Source: Maricaulis sp048270265
GTDB lineage: Bacteria; Pseudomonadota; Alphaproteobacteria; Caulobacterales; Maricaulaceae
Assembly: GCF_048270265.1 (NCBI RefSeq)
Contig: NZ_JBLWTD010000015.1
Span: 7,297-71,296, forward strand
Length of the DNA stretch: 64,000 nt
Reading direction: 5' to 3'
Positions 1-8,214 of this stretch are shown piece by piece (position 1 is the stretch's first letter; each line of letters opens with the position of its first letter). The position numbers were made by a program, and so were the translations under genes. The notes below the pieces were generated by a model. It saw nothing but the letters and a program-made list of their open reading frames with translations. It made no database searches and had not been told where the DNA came from.

Positions 1-43
1 CCGTTAAGCGGGAATGATGGGGTGTGGCAGCAGGGAGGTTGTG

Positions 44-502
44 ATGTTGGCTATGGCGATAATGATGATGTTGCAGCTGCGCGAAGTGCCGCTGGCCCCG
101 CCTGGCTATGCCTGGAACAAACCCGGTGTGGCGCAGGCGGAATTCGAGGCTGATCTTGCGGCATGCGGGGCCGTCTATCGCGAGGCCCTGCCGCCGGCCG
201 CGGTTCGCGATTACTTCGGTGGCGGCGGTCTGGCCCCCAACAGCCTCAATACCTATTCCGGCACGGAGGTTCATGACGAGCGGGCCGTCGAGGCCTGGGA
301 TGACTGCTATCTGGAGCGCGGCTATCGCGCCACCGGGCTCTCAAGGCCGGAAGAGCGCCAGATCTATGGCCGCTATATCACCGACGAGCAGCGCCGCGAG
401 CGGCTCTACGTCATTGCGGTCGCCGGGGACCGGCGCATCAAATCGCTCGGTGATGAAGCGCAGGGTGTTTTCATCAACCCGTCGGAGCTGACCCCGCACT
501 GA
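44..502 (+). CDS. hypothetical protein, 152 residues
   Basis: Unrecognised small protein. The ATG at 44 is chosen over the upstream ATGs at 14 and 17 because it follows GGGAGG with 5 bases of spacing. A hydrophobic Met/Leu-rich start leads into a PPGYAWNKPG stretch followed by an EFEADLAACG segment, a pattern I associate with small exported or lipoprotein-like alphaproteobacterial hypotheticals, but there is no lipobox with this start. If translation began at 14, MMGCGS would put a Cys very near the N-terminus. Two further Cys lie in the body. The start and export route are uncertain. Confidence 0.6.
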   Translation: MLAMAIMMMLQLREVPLAPPGYAWNKPGVAQAEFEADLAACGAVYREALPPAAVRDYFGGGGLAPNSLNTYSGTEVHDERAVEAWDDCYLERGYRATGLSRPEERQIYGRYITDEQRRERLYVIAVAGDRRIKSLGDEAQGVFINPSELTPH

Positions 503-601
503 GGTCCGCCGCCATCAGGGACGGGCAGGGCCACAGGCACTGGCGGCAATCGGGGGAGGCCCGGCCGTCCTGCAGCCGGGGCCAGCCCCCTCACATGTTC
601 G

Positions 602-721
602 CTATTTCTTGCCCGGCGGCACGATGGTGCCCTTGGTCGATGGGGCGGCGGCGATGGTTTTCTTCTTTTCCGCTTTCGGCTTCTTGGTTTCCTTGTTGGA
701 CTTCATCTGACCCTTGGCCAT
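602..721 (-). CDS. small Lys-rich conserved protein, 39 residues
   Basis: A very short gene reading MAKGQMKSNKETKKPKAEKK at its start and ending in a VPPGKK tail. About a third of its residues are Lys. It has a good ribosome binding site (AAAGGAG, 7 bases before the ATG), and the codons use G/C at the third position like the neighbours. Proteins with this MAKGQ-(K/R)-SNKE start are widespread in Proteobacteria and have no assigned function. It stands alone between a + strand hypothetical and the homocysteine methyltransferase-like gene. A nucleic-acid-binding role would be a guess from charge only. Confidence 0.75.
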   Translation of the reverse strand: MAKGQMKSNKETKKPKAEKKKTIAAAPSTKGTIVPPGKK

Positions 722-817
722 GTCATGCTCCTTTGAGCGAGGTCCGGCGGACCGCGTGGGTTGATAATACGCTGGCCCGGGGCGGCGCGATAGAGCTGTT
801 ATTATGCCGGCCGGATT

Positions 818-1750
818 TCAGACGCAGGCTTCGCTGATCGCGGCGATATGTCTGTCGTCCGTGCCGCAGCAACCGCCAAGCAAGGTCAGGCCGGGATGTT
901 TGGCGCGCAGATCGCGGTAGAGCGCGGCCAGTTTGAGCGCATCGCCGGGATCGAGTTCGGTTGAATTGTCCAGTTCCGCATGGCTCTTGCGCGAGGCATT
1001 GGCGCGCAGCCCGGTGATGCGCCGCGTCCAGGCTTCGCCGCCGTCGAGGATGTCGCGGAAATGGTCCGGATGGGCGCAATTGATCATGAAGCTCTCGGCT
1101 GCCGCGCCGGTCGCCGCATCCACCGCCTCTATGGCCTCCCCGAGCGACTGGCCGCCGGGCAGACGCCCGTCGGTTTCCGTGGTGAAGCTGATCATGCAGG
1201 GCAGGCCGGCCGCCTGTGCGGCGCGGACAATTCCGATCGCTTCGCTGGAATGGGTGACAGTCATGGCGGCAGCGCCATCGGCGCCGGCGGCCACGAAACT
1301 GGCGATCTGGGCGGTGTGATAGGCCTCGGCCTCATCGGCACTCATCACGGTGTCGGGATGGTAGGCATCAAAGCGCGGCCCGATACTGCCCTGGACCGGC
1401 ATCGGGCTGGAGGGGGTCTCATGCGTGTCACGCATGGCCTGCATGAAGCCGATCGCTTCGCGATTGATGTGGTCGAGGCCGATTGCATCATAGCCCAGCT
1501 TCGCGCCCCAGTCGGCATTGGCGCGCCAGGTCGGGGCTCCAAGGATGAAGCCGAGCCGGTGCTTGAGCGCGATGGCGATATGGCGCTCCCAGTAGTCGGT
1601 CAGCCGGGCGCGGCCTGCGGCGGTCTCGAGCAGGGGGAAGGCGGCGAATTCCGGCAGGTCGAGGCCGCAATCGAACACCAGCCAGGTTTCCAGCCCGCTA
1701 TCGGTGAGACGGATCTTGCTGCCGGGACGGGCAGGGCCGGGCTGTTCCAT
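818..1750 (-). CDS. homocysteine S-methyltransferase family protein
   Basis: 310 residues forming one methyltransferase barrel of the homocysteine S-methyltransferase (MetH N-terminal/MmuM/BHMT) family. The zinc-binding cysteines are visible as INCAHP near residue 230 and GGCCGTD near residue 295, and the N-terminal LTDSGLETWL resembles the family's DGxxGT start. Such enzymes move a methyl group from a donor such as S-methylmethionine or betaine to homocysteine to make methionine. The donor cannot be read from sequence. It has no cobalamin domain, so it is not a full MetH. The next gene downstream (zinc peptidase) is on the other side of a 26-base gap on the same strand but shows no functional link. 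Confidence 0.85.
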   Translation of the reverse strand: MEQPGPARPGSKIRLTDSGLETWLVFDCGLDLPEFAAFPLLETAAGRARLTDYWERHIAIALKHRLGFILGAPTWRANADWGAKLGYDAIGLDHINREAIGFMQAMRDTHETPSSPMPVQGSIGPRFDAYHPDTVMSADEAEAYHTAQIASFVAAGADGAAAMTVTHSSEAIGIVRAAQAAGLPCMISFTTETDGRLPGGQSLGEAIEAVDAATGAAAESFMINCAHPDHFRDILDGGEAWTRRITGLRANASRKSHAELDNSTELDPGDALKLAALYRDLRAKHPGLTLLGGCCGTDDRHIAAISEACV

Positions 1751-1776
1751 ATCCGCAGCCTCCGCAGGTGTGATGA

Positions 1777-2685
1777 TCAGAGCTGCGCCGCGGAGAAGGT
1801 GTCGCAGGACGAGACTTCGGGATTGTCGAAGCCGCGCATGAACCAGCGCTGGCGCTGGGCGGCGGAGCCGTGGGTGAAGCTGTCGGGCACGACGCTGCGG
1901 CCGGCGCGGCGCTGGATGGTGTCGTCGCCGACGGCTGCGGCGGCGGCCATGCCTTCATCGATATCGCCGGGTTCCAGCAGGTTGAAGCGCTGATCCGCGC
2001 GCGCCGCCCACAGGCCGGCAAAGCAATCGGCCATCAGCTCGACGCGCACCTGCATCAGATTGGCCGCAGCCCCGCCGCCGCGCCGGCCTTCGGCGTCAGC
2101 ACGGTCGAGAATGCCGAGCAGGTTTTCGACATGATGGCCGACCTCGTGGGCGAGCACATAGGCCTGGGCGAAGTCGCCATTGCCGGCACCCATTTGCGCC
2201 AGCTCGTCATAGAAGCGGACATCGATATAGACGCGCTCGTCGGCGGGGCAATAGAACGGCCCCATCGCCGCCTGGGCAAAGCCGCAGGCTGAGGAGACGG
2301 CGTCGGAGAAGAGCACGAGTTTCGGTTCGCGATATTGCTGGCCGGCCTCGGCGAAGACGGCCGTCCAGACCTCCTCGGTATCGGCGAGCATGACGGCGGC
2401 AAAGCGCGCTGCCTCTTCCGTGCCGGCGGGAATTTCGCCTTCGATCGTGGCCGGCTCGGACGGGCCGCCGGTGAGATTGTTGAGCGCGGTATCCACGCCG
2501 CCGCTGAACAGGCCGATACCGCCAACAACGATGACCGCGAGGACGACACCCTTCCAGCCGAAAATGCGCAGCAGGAGCGGCAGGAGGGCCAGCAGCCCGC
2601 CGCCACCGCCACCACCGCCGCTATAGCGGGTGCCGCGCTGGTCGATCACATTGCGGCTTTCACGCCGTCCGCGCCACTGAACCAT
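1777..2685 (-). CDS. putative neutral zinc metallopeptidase (YpfJ family)
   Basis: 302 residues from the ATG at 2685, which follows CAGGAGA with good spacing. A longer in-frame opening exists but lacks such a site. The order is a short Arg-rich N-terminus, a Gly-rich stretch, a single membrane segment near residues 28-58, and a catalytic domain with the zinc motif HEVGHH near residue 170. This is the arrangement of the YpfJ/zinc_peptidase family, in which the catalytic domain lies outside the inner membrane. The substrate is unknown for the family. Confidence 0.85.
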   Translation of the reverse strand: MVQWRGRRESRNVIDQRGTRYSGGGGGGGGLLALLPLLLRIFGWKGVVLAVIVVGGIGLFSGGVDTALNNLTGGPSEPATIEGEIPAGTEEAARFAAVMLADTEEVWTAVFAEAGQQYREPKLVLFSDAVSSACGFAQAAMGPFYCPADERVYIDVRFYDELAQMGAGNGDFAQAYVLAHEVGHHVENLLGILDRADAEGRRGGGAAANLMQVRVELMADCFAGLWAARADQRFNLLEPGDIDEGMAAAAAVGDDTIQRRAGRSVVPDSFTHGSAAQRQRWFMRGFDNPEVSSCDTFSAAQL

Positions 2686-2923
2686 GGGGCTGTCTCCTGA
2701 AACCTGGCCTGGCCGCTTGCGGCAGCCCTGTGCTGTCCATCCGGCACCGGCAGGATAGGCGAGAAGCAGCGGCACGCACAGACCCGGTTTCACTGCCCGC
2801 CGGCGGGCGTGTTTGTCCTCGCCTGTCCCGGACGGGGTTATGCTGGTGCACGTGTCGGGCGAGCCCCTGTACCCGGGACGCGAAGCAGTTGTATAAGAAC
2901 CCTAATTGTTCTGGGGAGGGCAC

Positions 2924-3931
2924 ATGACGGATCAAATTATCGCGCGCGGGCGCACGAACGCCCGGGTCAATGTCCGGATGGGCGCGCCAGCCCTGTCGGC
3001 GCCGATCCGCGAGATACTGGACGCGGGCACCGAAATATTCATCACGGCGACGGTGAGCGGCCAGGATATTGGCGGCAATGACCAATGGTATGCCTGTCGC
3101 GGCAATGTCTTTGTCTGGAGCGGCGCCTGTGAGGACTATCGCGACGAACCGGCGCCGCCCGGCGATGACGAGGACGAGATAGAACGTCCGCCCCGCTTTG
3201 AACTCGGTGAGGTGATGCAGCCGGAATTCGAGACCCTGCCCGGTGTGTTCCACAAGGTGCGCGGCTATCGGCCCGAGGGTCTGGAAGGGCTGATCGTGCA
3301 CTTCGACGCGGCGCGAACCCTGCCCGACAGTGATCGCTCGACCACTGCCGTGATGCGGTATGCCGCCGAGCAGGGCTATCATTATGGCGGGATCAGCCGT
3401 TCCGGCCGTATCTTCCTGCCCCAGGGCTTCAGCTGGGAAGGCTGGGGGTATCATGCCGGCGCCAGCGAATGCCCGGTTACCGGCCGCAAGGGCGTCTCGC
3501 AATATTATGTCGGCTTCGAGCTCAATAATCCCGGCATGTTGTACCCGGCGCGCCAGACCGGTGTCTTCTGCCCCTGGTTCAATGCCGAGCGCGATGATCA
3601 TGGCCGCGTCGTGCTCGATGATGACGGGCGCTGCACGCGCCTGGACGAAAACGGCGAGTGGTATCGCGACTATGAGGTGCGGCTGTGCGAGGGCGGCAAT
3701 ATCAGCAAGGGTTGGTATCTGCCCTATAGCGCCGAGCAATTCGCATCACTGACCCGGATCTGCATCTGGCTGTCGCGCCGCTTTCCCGAGAGTTTCAGCC
3801 TGGAACGGGTGTTCGGTCATGACGAGGTTTCGCCGGGCCGCAAATCCGATCCGGGCGGTGCGATGGGTACGCCGACCGAGTTGATGACCATGGCCGAGTT
3901 TCGCGCCTGGCTCGTGCAACTGGCGCGCTAG
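2924..3931 (+). CDS. N-acetylmuramoyl-L-alanine amidase (PGRP/Amidase_2 type)
   Basis: 335 residues. The ATG at 2924 has GGGGAGGG just upstream and is preferred to one 18 bases earlier. Residues about 20-75 look like an SH3-like domain (DQWYACRGNVFVWSG). The C-terminal part is an Amidase_2 fold: a first His in LIVHFDAA, a central YHAGAS motif, and a zinc-ligand/active-site segment GHDEVSPGRKSDPG near the end. The family cleaves the amide between muramic acid and L-alanine in peptidoglycan. No obvious signal peptide is present, so it may act on fragments in the cytoplasm or leave by another route. Confidence 0.8.
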   Translation: MTDQIIARGRTNARVNVRMGAPALSAPIREILDAGTEIFITATVSGQDIGGNDQWYACRGNVFVWSGACEDYRDEPAPPGDDEDEIERPPRFELGEVMQPEFETLPGVFHKVRGYRPEGLEGLIVHFDAARTLPDSDRSTTAVMRYAAEQGYHYGGISRSGRIFLPQGFSWEGWGYHAGASECPVTGRKGVSQYYVGFELNNPGMLYPARQTGVFCPWFNAERDDHGRVVLDDDGRCTRLDENGEWYRDYEVRLCEGGNISKGWYLPYSAEQFASLTRICIWLSRRFPESFSLERVFGHDEVSPGRKSDPGGAMGTPTELMTMAEFRAWLVQLAR

Positions 3932-3989
3932 AGGCTCCGTTAACCGGTTTGTGGCAAGCTTGAGCCCTGTTTGCCTGTAGAGGTGAGGC

Positions 3990-4391
3990 ATGAGCAAGTC
4001 CGTGACGTCGAGTTTCAGACGCGTTTCCGACCATTTCGAACCCGATCTGGTCCAGGACCCGGCCGAGCAGCGCAAGCTGCGCGGTCATCTCGAACAGATC
4101 GATTACACGGTCTCCGCTGCCAATCAGGCCGTGATCCAGAAGGAAATCCATCACGTCTCGATTGAGGATTTCCGCAATCTCGCCCTGACCGCTGCCAAGG
4201 CGCGCACAGCCTGGGTAAGCACCGCAGTCGAGCTCGCCAGGACCCACAGGGATCTCGAGCCGACCGAACTGGCCCGGCTGTCGCATCTGCGCGGCGTCTA
4301 TGATGAATTGTCGGAAGCCTATGAAGCCATGCGCCGCATGGTCGAGCGCGGTTACCTGACCTATCACAAGGGCCTGCCCGCCAAGAGCTGA
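3990..4391 (+). CDS. hypothetical protein, 133 residues
   Basis: Unrecognised, probably all-helical soluble protein starting MSKSVTSSFRR, with GAGGTGAGG before the ATG. It contains Leu/Ala heptad-like stretches (AALTAAKARTAW, ELARLSHLRG) that suggest helical bundles, and no cysteine, signal or membrane segment. It sits 58 bases after the amidase gene and about 100 bases before an ECF sigma factor on the same strand. A single GTTAACC, a CtrA-type half site, lies near 3940 but this is too short to rely on. Confidence 0.65.
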   Translation: MSKSVTSSFRRVSDHFEPDLVQDPAEQRKLRGHLEQIDYTVSAANQAVIQKEIHHVSIEDFRNLALTAAKARTAWVSTAVELARTHRDLEPTELARLSHLRGVYDELSEAYEAMRRMVERGYLTYHKGLPAKS

Positions 4392-4487
4392 ATGATCCGC
4401 ACAACGGATTGAACCCTTTTCGCCACGCCGCACACCTATAGTCTGAACGGGGCCGTCTGAGGCCCGACGGACGGGGTGGCAGGGCGG

Positions 4488-5081
4488 ATGCAACGCGACA
4501 GCAAACGGGTTCTTGGCGAGTATCTTGTCATCGCGGCACAAACCGGCGACCGCAAGGCCTGTGATCAACTGGCGCAGCTCTGGCAGCCCGCCCTGCTGCG
4601 TCACGCTCTGCGCCTGACCGGTGATGGCGAGCTGGCCCGCGACACCCTGCAGGACGCCTGGATCGATATCTTTCGCGGCCTGGATGGCCTCGCCGACGCC
4701 GCCGCCTTTCCCGCCTGGGCCTATCGTATCGTCACCCGCAAGAGTGCGCGCAGCATTCGCGGTCTGCAGCGCCGGCGCCAGACCAGCGCCGCGCTCGCAG
4801 CGGAGCCGGCAAGAGAGAATCCCGGCGAACGGGATGCGCAAAGCGCCGCCGATCGCGGGCCTCTCGCCCGTGCCCTGGCCGCCCTGCCGCATGAGCAGCG
4901 TACGGTGATGGCGCTTTTCCATATCGACGCCTTCACGGTCGCGGAGATTTCCGTCGCCCTCGGCGTCCCGGTGGGCACGATCAAGACCCGCCTCATGCAT
5001 GCCCGCCGCAAGATGCGTGCGGCGCTGGAAATGCCCGATACCCCAACACCCAACCCAGGAGGTCGTGATGACCGGAAGTGA
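4488..5081 (+). CDS. ECF-type RNA polymerase sigma factor
   Basis: 197 residues with sigma-70 region 2 (LRLTGDGELARDTLQDAWID near residues 43-62, followed by AFPAWAYRIVTRKSAR) and region 4 (HEQRTVMALFHIDAFTVAEI then GVPVGTIKTRLMHARRK). There is no region 1 or 3, which is the ECF pattern. The GTG at 4476 is an alternative start. The next gene starts inside its 3' end (14-base overlap) and encodes a small membrane protein, so that protein may be a partner or regulator. No canonical ZAS anti-sigma motif is seen nearby. A TATAGT sequence lies near 4437, but I cannot define its promoter. Confidence 0.88.
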   Translation: MQRDSKRVLGEYLVIAAQTGDRKACDQLAQLWQPALLRHALRLTGDGELARDTLQDAWIDIFRGLDGLADAAAFPAWAYRIVTRKSARSIRGLQRRRQTSAALAAEPARENPGERDAQSAADRGPLARALAALPHEQRTVMALFHIDAFTVAEISVALGVPVGTIKTRLMHARRKMRAALEMPDTPTPNPGGRDDRK

Positions 5082-5457
5082 CAAGGATCTCGATGCCATG
5101 ATTGCCGAGGCGCTCGATGCCGAGGACCGGCAATTGCTGGAGCAGTTCGGCGAGGAGCCAGGCTATTTTTCCCAGGCCATCAGCCTGTTTGGCGGCCGGC
5201 TCGGCTGGGTGGTGTGGGTGACCTATGTCGTCAATATTGCCGCTGCCGGACTGGCGATCTGGGCCGGCTGGCATGTGGTCACGGCTACCGATCCGCTGAT
5301 GGCGATCCGCTGGGGCGTCGCCACACTGGCAGCCCTGCAGGTCGGCCTCTTCATGAAAGGGTTCATGGGGCAGCAATTGCTGAACAACCGGGTGATCCGG
5401 GAAGTGAAGCGGCTGGAGTTGCAGCTGGTCCGCAGCCAGGCCCGCCACGGGGGCTAG
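5068..5457 (+). CDS. small membrane protein, probably DUF6768 family
   Basis: 129 residues. The start at 5068 follows AGGAGG, inside the end of the sigma factor gene. The N-terminus is acidic and soluble (LDAMIAEALDAEDRQLLEQF), then two membrane segments lie near residues 48-72 and 80-102, and a basic C-terminal helix reads NRVIREVKRLELQLVRSQ. I recall this layout, with FGEEPGYF and the VIREVKRLELQ tail, as DUF6768, but cannot check it. The translational overlap with the ECF sigma gene suggests coupled synthesis and a possible anti-sigma role, which is inference. Confidence 0.75.
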   Translation: MTGSDKDLDAMIAEALDAEDRQLLEQFGEEPGYFSQAISLFGGRLGWVVWVTYVVNIAAAGLAIWAGWHVVTATDPLMAIRWGVATLAALQVGLFMKGFMGQQLLNNRVIREVKRLELQLVRSQARHGG

Positions 5458-5529
5458 ACCAGACAGCTGTTGGCAGACGGGTGTGTTTGCGGCAAGACAG
5501 GCCAGACACACCTTCGCCGGAGATAATCG

Positions 5530-6381
5530 ATGCGCCCGAACCCGTTTTTCCGACTGCTTGGCCTCGCTGCCGCTACCGTCGCCCTGGCGGCCTGCCAGCC
5601 CGAGCCGGCACCCGAGCCGGGGACGCAGACCCCGATCATCATCGGCCATGAGATCGTGCTCGACTCCGCCATTTATGGCGGGCCGCGTACCATCACCGTC
5701 TCGCTGCCCGCGAGTTATGGCGACGGCAATCGCCGCTATCCGGTGCTCTATCTCGTCGATGGCGGCGCGCAGCAGGACTTTGTCCCCATGGCCGGCATGT
5801 CGGCACTGGGCAGCCTGTCGATGCAATACCGCGAATTCATCCTGGTCGGGGTGCAGACCGATAATCGCTATGTCGAGCTCACCGCGCCTTCAGACCTGGC
5901 CGAGGATCTGCGCTGGTTGCCGGACAATGGCGGTGCCGCCGATTACCGCAGCCACATGCTCGATGAGGTCAGGCCCTGGATCGAAGAGCGCTATCGCACC
6001 TCCGGCGAGAACGCGATCATCGGTGAGAGCCTGGCGGGCCTCTTCATCACCGAGACCTTCCTGCGCGCGCCGACCAGTTTCGATCATTATATCGCCGTCA
6101 GCCCCTCGCTCTGGTGGCGCGCCGAAGGCCTGAGCCATGAGGCGGCCGACCTGCTCGCGGCGGGCGAGTTCGGCGGCCATTCGCTCTTCCTGACCATCGC
6201 CGATGAAGGCGAAGACATGCAGACGAGCATGGACCGCCTGGTTGCCGCGCTTGAAGCCGGTGCGCCGGACGATCTCACCTGGTGGTATCAGCCGATGCAT
6301 GACGAGCACCACAACACCATCTACAATCCGGCGACACTGCAGGCCCTGCGGCTGGTCTTCGCGCCGGAGGAGGGCGAATAA
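5530..6381 (+). CDS. alpha/beta hydrolase of the Fes/IroE-like esterase family, lipoprotein
   Basis: 283 residues. The N-terminus is a lipoprotein signal (LAAATVALAAC, cleavage before the Cys near residue 22) followed by a Pro/Glu-rich linker. The body has the esterase pattern YPVLYLVDGG, the nucleophile elbow GESLAGLF near residue 162 and a late DEHHNTIYN segment likely to hold the catalytic His. Relatives hydrolyse siderophore esters or acyl esters, and the substrate here is unknown. Start supported by GGAGATAATCG. A second esterase of the same broad family lies at 8215-9471, with rpoH and a YhhN protein between them. Confidence 0.82.
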   Translation: MRPNPFFRLLGLAAATVALAACQPEPAPEPGTQTPIIIGHEIVLDSAIYGGPRTITVSLPASYGDGNRRYPVLYLVDGGAQQDFVPMAGMSALGSLSMQYREFILVGVQTDNRYVELTAPSDLAEDLRWLPDNGGAADYRSHMLDEVRPWIEERYRTSGENAIIGESLAGLFITETFLRAPTSFDHYIAVSPSLWWRAEGLSHEAADLLAAGEFGGHSLFLTIADEGEDMQTSMDRLVAALEAGAPDDLTWWYQPMHDEHHNTIYNPATLQALRLVFAPEEGE

Positions 6382-6505
6382 TTCGCGCATTTCATCGGTG
6401 AATACCCGCCATGCGCGGCAATATGCCCATCAATGGCGGTCACAGGGTTGTGATACACTCGCAATTGCAAATCCGGCTTCCTAAATAGGGTTCGGACAGG
6501 GAAAT

Positions 6506-6531
6506 GGCGCCTTGCACAAGGGCGCCGTTTT
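6506..6531 (+). terminator. terminator-like hairpin in the rpoH leader
   Basis: GGCGCC at 6506-6511 and GGCGCC at 6521-6526 pair with each other across TTGCACAAG, which can add further pairs, and GTTTT follows immediately. It lies about 25 bases before the rpoH start codon. It could act as an attenuator, a thermosensor element or a plain leader hairpin. It cannot be a terminator for the esterase gene alone without also affecting rpoH if transcription begins upstream. Confidence 0.4.
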
Positions 6532-6553
6532 CCCAGCAGGGATAGGGAAAATC

Positions 6554-7447
6554 ATGGCCAATGCACTGTCAATCTCGCTGTCTCCCGAACAGGGACTGTC
6601 GCGCTATCTCTCCGAGATTCGCCGCTTTCCCATGCTCGAGAAGGATGAGGAATTCATGCTCGGCAAGCGCTGGCGCGAGCATCAGGATGCCGAAGCGGCG
6701 GAAAAGCTCGTCACCTCGCATCTGCGCCTGGTGGCCAAGATCGCCATGGGCTATCGCGGCTATGGCCTGCCGATCGCCGAAGTGATTTCCGAAGGCAATG
6801 TTGGCCTGATGCAGGCCGTCAAGAAATTCGACCCGGAAAAGGGTTTCCGCCTCGCCACCTATGCGATGTGGTGGATCCGCGCCTCGATCCAGGAATATGT
6901 CCTGCGTTCCTGGTCGCTGGTGAAGATGGGCACGACCGCGGCCCAGAAAAAGCTGTTTTTCAACCTGCGCCGGATGAAAAGCCAGATGCAGGCGATCGAC
7001 GAGAATGATCTCAAGCCGGAACAGGCCCAGGCGATCGCGACCAAGCTCGGCGTCACCACCGATGAGGTGATGTCGATGAATGGTCGCATGGCCGGCGGTG
7101 ATGCCTCGCTCAACGCGCCGCTGCGCGGCACCGAGGGCGAGGGCCAGTGGCAGGACTGGCTGGCCGACGACAATGCCGAAAGCCAGGAAGACGAGCTGGT
7201 CGAGAGCGATGAGTTCGACACCCGCATGCAATTGCTGCAATCGGCGATGGGCGAGCTCAATGAGCGCGAACAGCATATCCTGCAGAAACGCCGCCTGTCG
7301 GAAGAGCCGGAAACCCTGGAAGAACTGGCCGCGCATTTCGGCGTCAGCCGCGAGCGCATCCGCCAGATCGAGGTTCGCGCCTTCGAAAAGCTTCAGAAGG
7401 CGATGAAGGAAATGGCGGCCGAACAGGGCCTGATGGCCGACGCCTGA
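6554..7447 (+). CDS. rpoH: RNA polymerase sigma-32 (heat-shock) factor RpoH
   Basis: 297 residues, the usual size for sigma-32. Region 2 is complete (AEVISEGNVGLMQAVKKFDP, then FRLATYAMWWIRASIQEYVL), and the RpoH-specific box QKKLFFNLRR near residue 135 separates it from other group 3 and 4 sigma factors. Region 4 ends in EERIRQIE-type helix-turn-helix sequence (GVSRERIRQIEVRAFEKLQ). It directs core polymerase to heat-shock promoters such as the candidate before groS at 32403-32431. The start at 6554 is preferred over 6512 because sigma-32 proteins begin close to the SLSPEQGLSRYL segment. Confidence 0.96.
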   Translation: MANALSISLSPEQGLSRYLSEIRRFPMLEKDEEFMLGKRWREHQDAEAAEKLVTSHLRLVAKIAMGYRGYGLPIAEVISEGNVGLMQAVKKFDPEKGFRLATYAMWWIRASIQEYVLRSWSLVKMGTTAAQKKLFFNLRRMKSQMQAIDENDLKPEQAQAIATKLGVTTDEVMSMNGRMAGGDASLNAPLRGTEGEGQWQDWLADDNAESQEDELVESDEFDTRMQLLQSAMGELNEREQHILQKRRLSEEPETLEELAAHFGVSRERIRQIEVRAFEKLQKAMKEMAAEQGLMADA

Positions 7448-7465
7448 TCACACCCTTGCGAAACG

Positions 7466-7489
7466 GCGCCCGGCTTCAGGTCCGGGCGC
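7466..7489. terminator. hairpin between convergent rpoH and YhhN genes
   Basis: A perfect 8-bp stem, GCGCCCGG and CCGGGCGC, with an 8-base loop. It overlaps the stop of the YhhN gene. There is only a weak T-rich follow-on on either strand, so it may end transcription from both sides inefficiently or need Rho. Confidence 0.4.
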
Positions 7490-8150
7490 TGTCTTCGGGA
7501 TGGCTCAGTCCGAGGGCGATACAGGCCTGGCCGCCGAAATAGCAGACCCAGACTACCGGTCCCGCCCAGTCGAGCATGCCGGCAAACATGCGCCAGGCCA
7601 GCACCGCGTCGGACACCAGGAATAGCAGCGCGCCAATGACGGCCAGCTTCGGTGCCCGGCCGATCAGGGCCAGCGCCACCATCAACAGGATAATCCCGTT
7701 GTAGATGCTCGCCGCGATCCGCAGCTCGCCGAAATGGGGCTGCAGCGCCACCAGCATCGCCGCGCCGAACGCGATGATGACCGCCGTTGCCAGATAGCCC
7801 GGCAGGCCGCGATTGCCCTTGCGTCGCCACTGGTCGGCGAACAGGCCGATATAGATCAGATGCCCGATGCCGAAGGCGACAATCCCGAGCGCCTGCTGTG
7901 TCGGCTCCAGCGCCAGGAAGGCGTCACCGGCCGATCCGGCCAGCAGGCCGAGGCCCAGCCAGAGCCGGCCCTGTTTCAGGGCATAGACACCAAGCAGGAC
8001 CACGCCGCCGGCCTTGATGAAGACATTGAGCGGATAAGGCGCGCCCAGTCCGAAATCATCGAGCAGATAGACCGCGCCCAGCACCAGGGCGGCGAGCAGG
8101 ATCAGCCGCGATGTCTGGTCCCGGGCGATGGTGATCGGTGTGGCAGTCAT
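7476..8150 (-). CDS. YhhN/TMEM86 family membrane protein (lysoplasmalogenase-like)
   Basis: 224 residues, about eight hydrophobic segments, no signal peptide. Family hallmarks are GSAGDAFLAL near residue 72, FGIGHLIYIGLF near residue 92 and LFLVSDAVLAWRMF near residue 175, each with the conserved Asp or His inside a membrane segment. Animal TMEM86 proteins hydrolyse the vinyl-ether bond of lysoplasmalogens. The bacterial role is uncertain, because few aerobic bacteria make plasmalogens. Start supported by GGGGGAAG. Confidence 0.83.
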   Translation of the reverse strand: MTATPITIARDQTSRLILLAALVLGAVYLLDDFGLGAPYPLNVFIKAGGVVLLGVYALKQGRLWLGLGLLAGSAGDAFLALEPTQQALGIVAFGIGHLIYIGLFADQWRRKGNRGLPGYLATAVIIAFGAAMLVALQPHFGELRIAASIYNGIILLMVALALIGRAPKLAVIGALLFLVSDAVLAWRMFAGMLDWAGPVVWVCYFGGQACIALGLSHPEDSART

Positions 8151-8214
8151 GGTCTTCCCCCCTGATTGCGTGGCAGGCTAGACTGGCAGCGAGGACCGGC
8201 AAAGGGGTAAATTC

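Noticed and set aside
2803..2816. GCCCGCCGGCGGGC palindrome upstream of the amidase gene
   Set aside because: Short and GC-rich with no T run, and found by chance easily in DNA of this composition.
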